From contig NZ_LMSD01000042.1 of the NCBI RefSeq assembly GCF_001428045.1, positions 211,891-275,890 of the forward strand: a DNA stretch of 64,000 nt, given 5' to 3'. Shown in pieces: positions 15,838 through 25,257 of the stretch. Position numbers and translations under genes: made by a program. Numbering within the stretch: the first letter of the stretch is position 1; each line of letters starts with the position of its first letter. Source of the stretch: Paenibacillus sp. Soil750. GTDB lineage: Bacteria > Bacillota > Bacilli > Paenibacillales > NBRC-103111. A model generated the notes under the pieces. The model made no database searches. It saw nothing but the letters and a program-made list of their open reading frames with translations, and had not been told where the DNA came from.

Positions 15838-18063
15838 CTACCGCTTCTCCACTTTTGCCTGGGGCTTCACACGGAGCCACCTTGGTGCCCACCAATTGGC
15901 GTCACCGAGCAGTTTCATTAGCGCAGGAACAAGCATAACCCGTACGATCGTGGCATCAATCAATACGGCGAGTCCGAGGCCAAGTCCTAACGCTTTCATA
16001 ATTTCGATATCCGTGAAAATAAAGGATCCAACCACGACGACAAGAATGAAAGCCGCGCTTGTAATTAAGCTCCCTGTTTTTTTCAAACCTTCCGCTGTAC
16101 TCTGATCATTGTCTCCACTTACCTCGTACTCTTCCATGATACGTGAAATAAGGAATACTTCGTAATCCATGGAGATACCAAAAACGACACAGAAGATGAT
16201 AACAGGCAGCGTTGCACTCACATATCCAATTGACGTAATGTGCAGCATATCTGCCATAAATCCGTGTTGGAAAACTAATACAACGATACCTAAGCTAGCG
16301 CCTAAGCTAAGCATATTCATCAGCACAGCTTTGAGCGGGAGCAGGATGGAGCGAAATGCCAACAAAAGGACGAGATAGGTAATTCCCATAACGAAAATAA
16401 GAACTTCCGGAATTTCCTTTTGAATACGATCAATAATGTCCAATCGATAGGCTGGTCCACCTGTCACGGTAGTCTCTATTCCTTCTTTATCCAACTTGCG
16501 GAGCTCGTGAACTAACGCATCCGTCGCAGGATCATCCGTGTCCTTCTCAGGGATAACAATCATCAAAGCAGTATGCCCTTTCGCTAATTGCGATTCTTCT
16601 AACTGCTTTTGAACATCAGACTTTGTAAACATCCCCGCAAGCTCTGCATTCGAATGCTGCCCTAAGACGGTTAGATAGCTCTGCACTTCTTTTACACCAG
16701 CAACAGCTTTAACCTGTTCTCCATAAGCTTGAATCTCACCAATCGAAGCTGATGACCAGATCTCTTCTTTCGTATGTATCACAATTTGAATCGGTCCTGT
16801 CATACGTGGGTCATAGGCCGTTTTGAGCAACTCCGCTCCATAACGGGATTCATAGCTCGGAGGAAGGACCTCCGCATTCGGTACACCTAATTTCATATGC
16901 CAGATCGGCGTCATACTGTAGATCAACACACCGCCTACTACGACAACTAAAACAACTGGACGTTTCATCACCGCATAAGCGATTTTCTCCCAGAATTTCG
17001 ATGTTTCTTGCTTACGGAATCGTTTAGGAACGGCCTGTAAAGAGTTAATGCGATGACCCAAAATACCTAGAAGCGCTAACAATACTGTATTAGCTACAAC
17101 TACGGAAATAGATACAACGATAACCCCCCCGAGACAGAGAGACCGGAAGAAGGTCAAATCCACAAACAGCATCCCCAATAAACCAATGAGCACAGCAATA
17201 CCCGAGAAGAAAATCGATCTTCCTGCGGTCTGACATGTCATGGCTACGGCAGCAGCTACACTACCTTGTACTTTAAGCTCCTCACGAAACCGGCTAACCA
17301 GAAAGAGTGCATAGTCAATCCCAACTGCAAGCCCCAGCATCGTAACCATATTCGGCAAAAAATTCGATAAAGATTGATGTTGTGCGATAAAATAGGTAAC
17401 TCCCAGTGTGAGCGTCACACTCATTAATCCCACGACCATAGGCAGAAATGCTGCAACGAATGTACCGAAGACAATTAACAATACGAGTAGTGCAATAGGT
17501 AAACCTATCGCTTCCGACTTAGCGATATCATGTTTGCTGGCTACTTGCATGTCATACAGAATTGCGGGACCTCCCGTTACATACACGTCCATACCTGCCG
17601 GTGGATGCACAAGCGACTTGAGCTCTGGGTATGCCTCAAGCGCAGGATCTGTATCCAATGTGAGCGATACACTAACAGCCTGAACATCTAGATGTCCCTC
17701 ATTCCGAGGTGTAGTTACAAATTTCACATCCTCCACATAAGGCAGTTCTTTCAGTTTCGTAAGTGAGGCCATAATCGCATCTCGCTGATCTTTCACCGTT
17801 ATATCAAGCCCGTTATGCCCCGTATACACGATATTCAGCTGTGTTCGAGGCACACCAAGCTCATCCCTCATTTGAATCAAGCCCAGATCGGATTCGCTCC
17901 CTTTCGGAGTAAACCCATTGTCTTTCAACATCCCTGGCGTTTTTTGAGCGAAAATAGCAAAGATCAGCATTAAGCTAATGCCAATCGTTAGCACTAACCA
18001 TCGGAACCGAAACATCGCGTGCCCCCATCTCCAGAACACACCTTTTTCCATGGACTCCCGCAT
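15838..18063 (-). CDS. MMPL/RND family exporter
   Basis: A 741-residue membrane transporter of the MMPL family (YdfJ-like). Twelve helices are arranged as two repeats: an N-terminal helix, a large extracytoplasmic loop, and five helices, then the same again. Each half has the family motif in its first transmembrane block: GLAVGIDYALFLVSRFREEL near residue 250 and FGISMDYEVFLISRIMEEY near 640, with the proton-relay Asp. Such proteins export lipids or amphiphilic compounds using the proton gradient. Ribosome site AGGAGG 7 bases before the start. It stands alone, separated from the upstream HD-GYP gene by a terminator; no regulator is adjacent. Confidence 0.9.
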   Translation of the reverse strand: MRESMEKGVFWRWGHAMFRFRWLVLTIGISLMLIFAIFAQKTPGMLKDNGFTPKGSESDLGLIQMRDELGVPRTQLNIVYTGHNGLDITVKDQRDAIMASLTKLKELPYVEDVKFVTTPRNEGHLDVQAVSVSLTLDTDPALEAYPELKSLVHPPAGMDVYVTGGPAILYDMQVASKHDIAKSEAIGLPIALLVLLIVFGTFVAAFLPMVVGLMSVTLTLGVTYFIAQHQSLSNFLPNMVTMLGLAVGIDYALFLVSRFREELKVQGSVAAAVAMTCQTAGRSIFFSGIAVLIGLLGMLFVDLTFFRSLCLGGVIVVSISVVVANTVLLALLGILGHRINSLQAVPKRFRKQETSKFWEKIAYAVMKRPVVLVVVVGGVLIYSMTPIWHMKLGVPNAEVLPPSYESRYGAELLKTAYDPRMTGPIQIVIHTKEEIWSSASIGEIQAYGEQVKAVAGVKEVQSYLTVLGQHSNAELAGMFTKSDVQKQLEESQLAKGHTALMIVIPEKDTDDPATDALVHELRKLDKEGIETTVTGGPAYRLDIIDRIQKEIPEVLIFVMGITYLVLLLAFRSILLPLKAVLMNMLSLGASLGIVVLVFQHGFMADMLHITSIGYVSATLPVIIFCVVFGISMDYEVFLISRIMEEYEVSGDNDQSTAEGLKKTGSLITSAAFILVVVVGSFIFTDIEIMKALGLGLGLAVLIDATIVRVMLVPALMKLLGDANWWAPRWLRVKPQAKVEKR

Positions 18064-18087
18064 CGTGCTTCCTCCTTAATCTACAAA

Positions 18088-18112
18088 AAGAACCTGGTTT
18101 CCCAGGTTCTTT
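18088..18112 (-). terminator. Terminator of the first HD-GYP gene
   Basis: AAAGAACCTGG and CCAGGTTCTTT arms with a 3-base loop; T-rich edge on the minus strand. Confidence 0.75.
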
Positions 18113-18135
18113 ATCTAATACGTGCTATATCTATA

Positions 18136-19269
18136 CTATAGAAGTGTAGGCATAGTTGAATCTAATTCTGATTCACTTACCTTAATTTCTCCAATTTCGG
18201 AAATTAATATCGATAGCTTGCTTGAAAGATCGATTTCATAAGGTTCCTTAAGTACAGTACCTGCTTCATCTTGTAATACGCGGATAGTAGGTCTGTGCGG
18301 AACAGACATGTTCAACTTCGATACGAGTCCATATTCACCAGTATTCAATCGGACTGTAATCCCTAGTGGGTAAATAGCAATTTTGTCTCGAAACAAAGCA
18401 ATCTGACTTTGATCATACATCGTGCCAGAGCCTGCGAATAACTGCTCCATCGCTTCATGTGGCAATAAAGGTCTGCGATATACCCGTGTAGTCGTCATGG
18501 CATCATAGGAATCGACAAGTCCAATCCATCTGGCGAACTCATTAATCTCGCCCCCTTGAATGCCCCGTGGATATCCGCTGCCATTAATCCGTTCATGATG
18601 CTGCAAAGCACAATGAGCTGAAAGAAGTGGGATATTCGGTTCATCCTTCAATAGATTGAATCCATAGGTCGTATGATTCTTCATTTCCTTGAACTCGTCT
18701 GGAGTTAACTGTGAAGGCTTGCGAAGAATGCCTAATGGCACTTTCGTTTTCCCAATATCATGCAGTAACGCACCTAAGCCAAGTGTCTCGAGCTTATCTC
18801 GACTATACCCATAACTGATTCCAAGCATAATCGCATAGATACTCACGTTAACTGAATGCTGAAATAAGTAATTATCTTTCACATTCATATTATTAAGCAT
18901 GACCATAGCTCCTTCATGAGCACTCAGATCATCAATAATCATCTTCATGACATCACGAAAATTACGACCAATGTCGTAATAATTCACAGCTCCGCGTTTA
19001 TTGGAATCTTCCATTACCTTCTTGAACGTATTGCGAATTTCGGTAACCGCTTTGCTTCTTGTTTCATCCTGAATAACATCTTGTTGAATAATATCATTCG
19101 TTCTTGCATCTTCTATGTAAATATAATCAATTCCGTAACTAAACAAGCGATCAAGGAGTCTCTGTGTAAGCTCAACATTAACAGCCAGAAGGACCATACC
19201 ATCATCGTTGTATATATTCTTAGCCAGCCTCATCCCAGGTTGACACATGTTGATCGGCATAAACAGCAT
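18136..19269 (-). CDS. HD-GYP domain protein, probable cyclic-di-GMP phosphodiesterase (first copy)
   Basis: A 377-residue cytoplasmic protein. Residues 1 to about 60 form a small N-terminal domain (MCQPGMRLAKNIYNDDG, then GIDYIYIED). The catalytic HD-GYP domain follows: QHSVNV, LLHDIGKTKVP (HD), NHTTYGF, AHCALQHHE and INGSGYPRG (GYP). All metal-binding His/Asp residues expected in active enzymes are present. HD-GYP enzymes split cyclic di-GMP to pGpG or GMP. A C-terminal beta-rich tail of about 80 residues follows. Monocistronic between two terminators. A close relative lies at 24197-25246. Confidence 0.88.
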   Translation of the reverse strand: MLFMPINMCQPGMRLAKNIYNDDGMVLLAVNVELTQRLLDRLFSYGIDYIYIEDARTNDIIQQDVIQDETRSKAVTEIRNTFKKVMEDSNKRGAVNYYDIGRNFRDVMKMIIDDLSAHEGAMVMLNNMNVKDNYLFQHSVNVSIYAIMLGISYGYSRDKLETLGLGALLHDIGKTKVPLGILRKPSQLTPDEFKEMKNHTTYGFNLLKDEPNIPLLSAHCALQHHERINGSGYPRGIQGGEINEFARWIGLVDSYDAMTTTRVYRRPLLPHEAMEQLFAGSGTMYDQSQIALFRDKIAIYPLGITVRLNTGEYGLVSKLNMSVPHRPTIRVLQDEAGTVLKEPYEIDLSSKLSILISEIGEIKVSESELDSTMPTLL

Positions 19270-19339
19270 TTCAGGACCCCCGCATAGGTGAGCATTACGT
19301 TCTATTTAAATGTAATAGATTTTAAAGAAAAGTTCAATA

Positions 19340-19365
19340 CAAAAAACCGCGTCTTTCGACGCGAT
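19340..19365 (-). terminator. Terminator of uppP
   Basis: CGCGTC and GACGCG around a 4-base loop, with a T-run on the minus strand immediately downstream of the uppP stop. Confidence 0.75.
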
Positions 19366-19376
19366 TCGCTAGTGTT

Positions 19377-20189
19377 TTACTTTAAAAACATATAAAGCGC
19401 GAAAATTATCGCAATGGCAAAACGATAATACGCAAAGTAAGTGAGCTTCATCTTTTGTACAAATTTAATAAAGGATACGACAGCCAGTAAAGCCACTACG
19501 AAAGCCACTAAAAATCCTACAACAAAAAAGGCCAAATCGTCGGATGACAATGCTTCATAATTTTTCAAAAAGTAGACCCCTGAAGCCCCGAACATAATTG
19601 GAATGGCCATTATGAAGGTGAAATCCGCTGAAGCGGCACGGCTTACACCAGAAAGCATACCACCCGCAATCGTGGAACCCGATCGAGAAAAGCCAGGCCA
19701 AATCGAAATGAGCTGCCACAATCCGATAGCAAATGCTTGGCGATACGTTAAATCATCAAGGACGGTCGTTTTGGGTTGTTCTTTTTTCTTCTCAGCAATG
19801 ATCAACAGAATACCACCGAGCACGAGTCCAATTAATACGGTTGTTGTATTGAATAGCTTCTCATCCACAACATCATTAAATAAAACTCCGATCACACCAG
19901 CAGGTATGATACCAATTAAAATATGAATTAAATTCAGCTTTTTCCCTGTTTTACTTTCGCTTTTCCGATTCACAAGTCCAAATAAGGAAAGGATTCGCTT
20001 CCAATAGATAATGACGACCGCCATAATAGCACCCAATTGAATCACGAAATCGAACGTCTTCATGACTTCGTCATTTTGTGTGTTTAGCAGGCTTTGTGCC
20101 AAAATCATATGTCCTGTCGAGGATACGGGTAAAAACTCCGTCAAACCTTCAACGATCCCAATAATGATCGCCTCAAAAATTGTATGCAT
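19377..20189 (-). CDS. uppP: Undecaprenyl-diphosphatase
   Basis: Recycles the cell-wall lipid carrier by converting undecaprenyl diphosphate to the monophosphate outside the membrane; extra copies give bacitracin resistance. The 270-residue polytopic protein has EGLTEFLPVSSTGH near residue 14 (the Glu-rich site) and PGFSRSGST near 165 (phosphate-binding Ser/Arg), the two BacA/UppP signatures. Single gene with its own terminator, 40 bases downstream of the stop of the YunD-like gene on the same strand. Confidence 0.95.
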   Translation of the reverse strand: MHTIFEAIIIGIVEGLTEFLPVSSTGHMILAQSLLNTQNDEVMKTFDFVIQLGAIMAVVIIYWKRILSLFGLVNRKSESKTGKKLNLIHILIGIIPAGVIGVLFNDVVDEKLFNTTTVLIGLVLGGILLIIAEKKKEQPKTTVLDDLTYRQAFAIGLWQLISIWPGFSRSGSTIAGGMLSGVSRAASADFTFIMAIPIMFGASGVYFLKNYEALSSDDLAFFVVGFLVAFVVALLAVVSFIKFVQKMKLTYFAYYRFAIAIIFALYMFLK

Positions 20190-20229
20190 AATTGCCCCCT
20201 ATATTCTGATAACTTTCTTGCTCCGGTTC

Positions 20230-21696
20230 TTATTCTACCTGTTTAGGACTGGGTCTGACAACATCTAAGAACCGAAGGTGGTGGCTGCTTGCAATCGCAG
20301 CCTCATCTTGCAGTTGATCAGCTAACACATCACGGATAAATTCCGGCAGCATGTAAACGATCTCCTTGCCTCGGCTCAGCGATAAATAGCCTGAACCGAA
20401 CGTAAACATATCGATCGTACCCACGAGGTAGGAACGTTCTGGATCCAGCAATTCCTCGCCGACATATACGGCGACGATGCGCTCGTAGGGAGGCCGCGAG
20501 GCATCCACTTGGACGGTTATCCCGTCCACACAGAGGACGCCTAGCACCTCCCCGCGGAAGCCGTAGCCGCGTATCGGCTTCTCCATGAACTCGTCAAGCA
20601 GCGACTCTTCGAGCGCTTGACGAATGTTCGCGCCGCTGAGCAGCATGCGGCAGGGATTGATCGGGCCGGGGCAGATTTCCAGCAGCCGGCCCCGGGTCAA
20701 GCCACCCTCCTTCAGTCCCTGAAGGAGCTGCCCGCTATTGACCAGCCCGATCTCGGCGCTGGTCCAGCGGCGAATACCCGCGGCAAGCAAGTTGCCGAGC
20801 GGGGATTCGCCGTACCAATCCAGACGCAGCGGCTGCCGCAGCTGCGCCACTTCCAACGCCAGCGAGGCGCTGCTGGCGATTCGGTAGTGCTCCAGCAGCG
20901 TAATGACGTTGCTGTCTTCTTCGCTCGCGTCCGTCATCGGGACGACGCGGCCTTTCAGCTCTACGATCCGGCGCTGCGCCGGGTCGTAGGCAAGCTCGAT
21001 ATGGCCGGCATACTGACCGAACTTGCCGGCCGCACCAATATAAGTGCCGCTGAGCAGCAGCGGCTCTTCGAGTAAATGATGGGTGTGACCGCCAAGGATG
21101 ATGTCAATGCCATCCAACTCCTCAGCCATCCGTTGATCCGTTCTCAGGCCCAAATGCGACATAACGATTAGAATGTCCACTTTGGGACGTAATAGGCTCA
21201 CATGGGCGCTTACAGCCTTCATAGGATCCGTTACATCCCAGCCTAGCAGCTCATAGTAAGCTTGATAAGCAGCCGTAACCCCAATCAGACCAATACGAAG
21301 ACCTGATTTCTCAAGCGTAAGTGATGGCAACATCCAATCCGGCGTTTCCTTCGTGTTGATATCCGTAATATTGCTGCCAATAATCGGAAATTGCGCATGC
21401 TCCAACACAACAGCCCTGAGCCAATCCGGTGTGAAGGTTAATCCTTCATTATTGCCTAGAACCATAGCTTCGTAGCCCGTAGCATTCATGATTTCCAAAT
21501 TGGCGATCGCATTCGTTCCTTCTGTCTCTGGAAACATCCGATCCATGTGGTCGCCAATATCAAGTGTCAACACCTGATCTGACGGCCAGAGACGGCGGAC
21601 ACGATCAAAATAGGCGCTTATCTTGGGCATTTGTTCAAAGTGACTATGAATATCATTCGTATGTAATATGACTAGCCGTTGCAAGGGGGACGTCAT
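20230..21696 (-). CDS. yunD: Cytoplasmic bifunctional metallophosphatase/5'-nucleotidase, YunD-like
   Basis: 488 residues, two domains. The calcineurin-like metallophosphatase domain comes first: LHTNDIHSHFE, LDIGDHMD, LGNNEG, MSHLG and GGHTHH, giving all metal ligands. A 5'-nucleotidase C-terminal domain follows (GESPLGNLLAAGIRR, NSGQL). There is no signal peptide, in contrast with secreted 5'-nucleotidases, in agreement with YunD. ATG 21696 with GAGAGGTG 6 bases upstream is preferred to GTG 21705. The second half (about 20440-21060) is much richer in G+C than the first. A yunC-like gene is present far away at 57965. Confidence 0.85.
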   Translation of the reverse strand: MTSPLQRLVILHTNDIHSHFEQMPKISAYFDRVRRLWPSDQVLTLDIGDHMDRMFPETEGTNAIANLEIMNATGYEAMVLGNNEGLTFTPDWLRAVVLEHAQFPIIGSNITDINTKETPDWMLPSLTLEKSGLRIGLIGVTAAYQAYYELLGWDVTDPMKAVSAHVSLLRPKVDILIVMSHLGLRTDQRMAEELDGIDIILGGHTHHLLEEPLLLSGTYIGAAGKFGQYAGHIELAYDPAQRRIVELKGRVVPMTDASEEDSNVITLLEHYRIASSASLALEVAQLRQPLRLDWYGESPLGNLLAAGIRRWTSAEIGLVNSGQLLQGLKEGGLTRGRLLEICPGPINPCRMLLSGANIRQALEESLLDEFMEKPIRGYGFRGEVLGVLCVDGITVQVDASRPPYERIVAVYVGEELLDPERSYLVGTIDMFTFGSGYLSLSRGKEIVYMLPEFIRDVLADQLQDEAAIASSHHLRFLDVVRPSPKQVE

Positions 21697-21764
21697 CCCG
21701 TTCACCTCTCTTCATGGGCAAGTAGATCCTAGCATGTCTCTATATTATGCAAGTATCCCCTTCC

Positions 21765-22235
21765 TCATTTCTTGAATTTGAGCTCATCGAGGGTTACTTT
21801 GTTCTTAAACCCATAAGTTGCTTCTTCACCTAAACTTGGATCGTTCAGAAACCATACCCTTACAATACTTTTTACATTCAGACATTCACTGCTTCCATCA
21901 GGTACATATAGTCGAATAGGGTATCCTTTCTTCAACGCTTGTCCCTCTTGTGCATATAGGAATAGCGCTTGATCCGCTTGCCCCCAAGGTATCAGCGCTT
22001 GGAACTCATCTACCGCTTCCACTCTCACATGCGTTGGCTCTTCAGTTGCAGGATGTTTCCCCTTGTTATTCCAGTTTCGGTACCATGATTTGAGATCAAA
22101 TGCCTCCCCTTCCACCGCTGGAACCCGATCCTGGATGTTCAACCGTAGATCCGCTAATGTGACCATTTCCTCAACGGTAAAGGTTTCTTTGTGCTTATGT
22201 AAGTCAGACACTTCTATGTGTGAATTGGTTTGCAT
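21765..22235 (-). CDS. Small protein related to the sulfite-oxidase molybdopterin-binding fold, probably degenerate
   Basis: 156 residues without signal peptide. The central part (FQALIPWGQADQALFLYAQ, then KKGYPIRLYVPDG and KSIVRVWF) follows the pattern of the oxidoreductase molybdopterin-binding domain, where a similar line ends the cofactor pocket. The protein is only about half the usual length, and the conserved cofactor-ligating Cys region is not evident; its single Cys is in the PDGSSEC segment. It is divergent from the MoaD-MoaE gene with 124 bases between, which supports a molybdenum-cofactor connection. Whether it binds cofactor is doubtful. Confidence 0.5.
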   Translation of the reverse strand: MQTNSHIEVSDLHKHKETFTVEEMVTLADLRLNIQDRVPAVEGEAFDLKSWYRNWNNKGKHPATEEPTHVRVEAVDEFQALIPWGQADQALFLYAQEGQALKKGYPIRLYVPDGSSECLNVKSIVRVWFLNDPSLGEEATYGFKNKVTLDELKFKK

Positions 22236-22359
22236 GCTTAGATCTCCTCCGTTAATTCAAATTCCATGTCCTTCCAAAGGATCACTCCATTATACCATTT
22301 TCAGGGCAAAATATGATATGCTGTAAGGGATTCTAACATCTATCACAAGGAGAAACAAA

Positions 22360-23064
22360 TTGAACTTACACATCCAACTCTTCGCAGGTCTTGTAGACCT
22401 ATTCGGTACTGCGGTTCTGACGATTTCAGTCGATCAAGATTCGATTACCATTGCACAATTGAAGGATAAAATCATCACCGATTATCCTGCTGCCTCGGCG
22501 CAGCTTCCTATATGCTTTTTCGCCAAAAATCAAGCTTATGCCGGTGATCAGGAAACGGTTTCCGCTTCCGACGAGCTCGCACTCATCCCACCTGTTTCAG
22601 GTGGACAGCCATCGCTTTATGAAATCACCAATTCAACGATTGATGTGGTTTCCGTGACCTCTAAGGTGAATCATCCCAACCACGGTGCTTCACTTGCTTT
22701 CATCGGCACGACGCGAGAAATGACGTATGGACAGCGAACCGTCCTTTTGGAGTATGAGGCTTATGTCCCTATGGCCTTGAAAACGATGGCAAGCATCGGC
22801 GAAGAAATCGACGCGAAGTGGCCTGGCATGCTTTGTGCTATTACACATCGATTAGGTAAGGTTGCGATTGCAGAGGCCAGCGTCGTGATCGCTGTATCCT
22901 CTCCTCACCGCGCTGATTGCTATGAAGCTAGTCGGTATGCGATTGAGCGTTTGAAACAAATCGTACCCATTTGGAAAAAAGAAATATGGGAGGATGGGTC
23001 CGAATGGAAAGGCAATCAAACAGGACCCTGGAACCCGCTACAAGCACCGCAAGCTGATAACTGA
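22360..23064 (+). CDS. MoaD-MoaE fusion, molybdopterin synthase
   Basis: 234 residues, TTG start with AAGGAG 7 bases upstream. Residues 1-82 are a ubiquitin-like MoaD domain ending in PPVSGG; residues from about 86 are MoaE, with SLAFIGTTRE, EYEAYVPMA, RLGKVAIAEASVVIAVSSPHR and the active-site PIWKKEIWEDGSEW. The enzyme inserts two sulfurs into precursor Z to make molybdopterin. In separate MoaD the Gly-Gly is the C-terminus and carries the thiocarboxylate; here it is internal, followed by QPSLYEI, so activity should need cleavage after Gly82, as reported for mycobacterial MoaX. The ThiF/MoeB-type activator gene follows by 21 bases. Confidence 0.9.
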   Translation: MNLHIQLFAGLVDLFGTAVLTISVDQDSITIAQLKDKIITDYPAASAQLPICFFAKNQAYAGDQETVSASDELALIPPVSGGQPSLYEITNSTIDVVSVTSKVNHPNHGASLAFIGTTREMTYGQRTVLLEYEAYVPMALKTMASIGEEIDAKWPGMLCAITHRLGKVAIAEASVVIAVSSPHRADCYEASRYAIERLKQIVPIWKKEIWEDGSEWKGNQTGPWNPLQAPQADN

Positions 23065-23085
23065 TTTGAACGGAGATGACTTCAC

Positions 23086-24150
23086 TTGGACCCGTATTTA
23101 CATACAGAAACTGCGTCAGATGTTGACCCGCGTTATTCGAGACAAATTCTTTTCCCCCCAATAGGCATGGAAGGTCAACGCAAACTTGGCCTTGGTCGTG
23201 TTGCTATTGTTGGTATGGGTGCTTTAGGCACCGTTCTTGCCAATCATATGGTGCGAGCAGGCGTTGGATTTGTTCGGATCATTGATCGTGATTTTGTTGA
23301 TAAAAGCAATCTGCAAAGACAAATGCTGTACGATGAAGAGGACGCTGCTGCCACGATTCCCAAATCAATCGCCGCTGCGAAACGTCTTCAGCTAGTTAAT
23401 TCCAATGTCGTCATAGATCCTCATGTCTGTGATCTTAATGCCACGAATGCTGAACAATTGCTTCATGATGTCGATGTGATTCTTGATGGGACCGATAACT
23501 TCGCCGTTCGGTTCCTGCTCAACGATGTCAGCTTGAAATTAGGGATCCCTTGGATCTATGGTGGTGCCGTGGCTTCGCGAGGTGTCTCATTGACGATTAT
23601 CCCTGAACGAACACCTTGTTTGCGTTGCCTGTTCACACAAGCACCTGCTGCGGGCACCACGGATACTTGTGACACTGCTGGTGTCATTGGAGGAATCATC
23701 CATGTTGTCGCTTCTTTTCAAGCCACAGAGGCGCTTAAGTTGCTCGTAGGTGCTACGGAGCAGCTCAATCTCAGCATGCAGCAATGGGACTTATGGTTCA
23801 ATCAGAACTCGGCAATACGGGTCTCTGGTGCTAAGAAGTCAGATTGTCCCGCTTGTGCGCAGAAGCAATATGAGTACTTAGATGCCCATCTTGAAAGTGA
23901 TACAATTCAATCCTTATGCGGGCGCAATTCGGTTCAAATTCTACCGGTTATTCCCAGCACGCAACCACTGGAATACTGGGAGGAACGACTACAACCTCTT
24001 GGCCTGGTTGAGAGAAACCGTTTTCTACTTAAGTTTCACGCTTCTTCAGATATCCAAATAATCCTATTCCCTGGCGGTCGTGTTCTCATTCAAGGGACTG
24101 AGGATTTAATTCAAGCCAAAAGTCTTTACAGTCGTTATATTGGGATGTAG
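23086..24150 (+). CDS. MoeB/ThiF family adenylyltransferase
   Basis: 354 residues, TTG start. An E1-like enzyme that adenylates the C-terminal glycine of a ubiquitin-like sulfur carrier. The nucleotide site is GMGALGTVLANHMVRAGVG, followed by the Asp in IIDRDFVD and the RQ pair. Two zinc-binding CxxC pairs are present (CLRC and CPAC), and the DTCDTAGVIGG segment contains the usual Cys. The last 80 residues resemble the short tail found on Firmicutes MoeB/ThiF proteins. The neighbouring MoaD-MoaE fusion makes a MoeB role likely; a thiamine role cannot be excluded because no other pathway genes are near. Confidence 0.87.
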   Translation: MDPYLHTETASDVDPRYSRQILFPPIGMEGQRKLGLGRVAIVGMGALGTVLANHMVRAGVGFVRIIDRDFVDKSNLQRQMLYDEEDAAATIPKSIAAAKRLQLVNSNVVIDPHVCDLNATNAEQLLHDVDVILDGTDNFAVRFLLNDVSLKLGIPWIYGGAVASRGVSLTIIPERTPCLRCLFTQAPAAGTTDTCDTAGVIGGIIHVVASFQATEALKLLVGATEQLNLSMQQWDLWFNQNSAIRVSGAKKSDCPACAQKQYEYLDAHLESDTIQSLCGRNSVQILPVIPSTQPLEYWEERLQPLGLVERNRFLLKFHASSDIQIILFPGGRVLIQGTEDLIQAKSLYSRYIGM

Positions 24151-24196
24151 TATTACAATATACCTACCAGATACTAGGACTTGGAGAGGAGCTTCT

Positions 24197-25246
24197 ATGC
24201 GTGTACATGTGCTTCAACTTATCGTTGGTGACAAATTAATTTCCGATTCCTACAATGCCGTAGGCCTTCATCTTCTATCCTCGGGCACCGTTCTCGATGC
24301 TGGAGACATTTCGATGCTCAATCGCCACAGTGTGGATTATGTTGATATAGCTCCAAGAAGCAGTGAAATCGAGAAAGTCGTAGAGGAAGCGCCAACTAGA
24401 CAAGCTAATATCTTACAGGTTACCTCCTTTAACAACGCAACTCAGGGTATTAAAGAAATGTTTGAAGCTTTGCAAGACGGTGGATCTCTTCGCAATGACA
24501 CTGTAGAATCCGCTTTCAATCCACTGATAGACAGCATACAAGAGGAGAAGGATGTAGTTTCCCTACTTCTATCTTTGCATAGTAAAGATGACTATACCCT
24601 ACAGCATAGCGTTCAAGTTGGGATGCTGTCTTATTATATTGCCAAATGGATGAATAAATCCGAGAAGGATGCTATCGTCATCGGGAAAGCAGGTTATTTG
24701 CACGATATCGGGAAATGTAGAATACATCCAGATATTCTGAACAAGCCAGGTAAGCTGACTAAGGAAGAATTCGAGGAAGTTCAGAAGCATACCATTCATG
24801 GATATGATATCATTCGCAAATCATTAAAGGATGAAACGCTCGCTCTCGTTGCTCTTCAACATCACGAGCGTATAGATGGTACAGGTTATCCACTACGGAA
24901 AAGCGGTACGGACATCCATTCCTACTCCAAGATTGTCGCGGTCGCAGATGTCTACAGCGCCATGATATCCAGCAGAGTGTATCAACAACGACGTGATCTT
25001 CTGCATGTACTTAAAGAGCTTCACCGCATGAGCTTCGGCGAGCTGGATCCCAAGATCACCCAAGTGTTCATACGCAACATGATTCCTAATTTTATAGGTA
25101 AAAAAGTGTCTTTGAGCGACGGACGTGAAGGTACGATCATCATGACGAACCCTACAGATTTCTTCCGACCGCTCATCAACATCGACAATCAGTTCTTGGA
25201 TTTATCGCAGCTTGCAAATGTAGAAATTACGAAAATTGCGATCTAA
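24197..25246 (+). CDS. HD-GYP domain protein, probable cyclic-di-GMP phosphodiesterase (second copy)
   Basis: 349 residues from ATG 24197, which has GGAGAGGAG 5 bases upstream; longer frames overlapping the MoeB gene lack a ribosome site. The build is the same as the 18136-19269 protein: a small N-terminal domain (VGDKLISDSYNAVG, then NRHSVDYVDIAP) and an HD-GYP domain with QHSVQVG, YLHDIGKCRIHP, HTIHGYDIIR, ALQHHE and IDGTGYPLR. All catalytic residues are present. It lies downstream of the moco genes on the same strand with a 46-base gap and converges on the DUF350 gene with only 10 bases between stops. Confidence 0.88.
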   Translation: MRVHVLQLIVGDKLISDSYNAVGLHLLSSGTVLDAGDISMLNRHSVDYVDIAPRSSEIEKVVEEAPTRQANILQVTSFNNATQGIKEMFEALQDGGSLRNDTVESAFNPLIDSIQEEKDVVSLLLSLHSKDDYTLQHSVQVGMLSYYIAKWMNKSEKDAIVIGKAGYLHDIGKCRIHPDILNKPGKLTKEEFEEVQKHTIHGYDIIRKSLKDETLALVALQHHERIDGTGYPLRKSGTDIHSYSKIVAVADVYSAMISSRVYQQRRDLLHVLKELHRMSFGELDPKITQVFIRNMIPNFIGKKVSLSDGREGTIIMTNPTDFFRPLINIDNQFLDLSQLANVEITKIAI

Positions 25247-25257
25247 TACATAGATAG

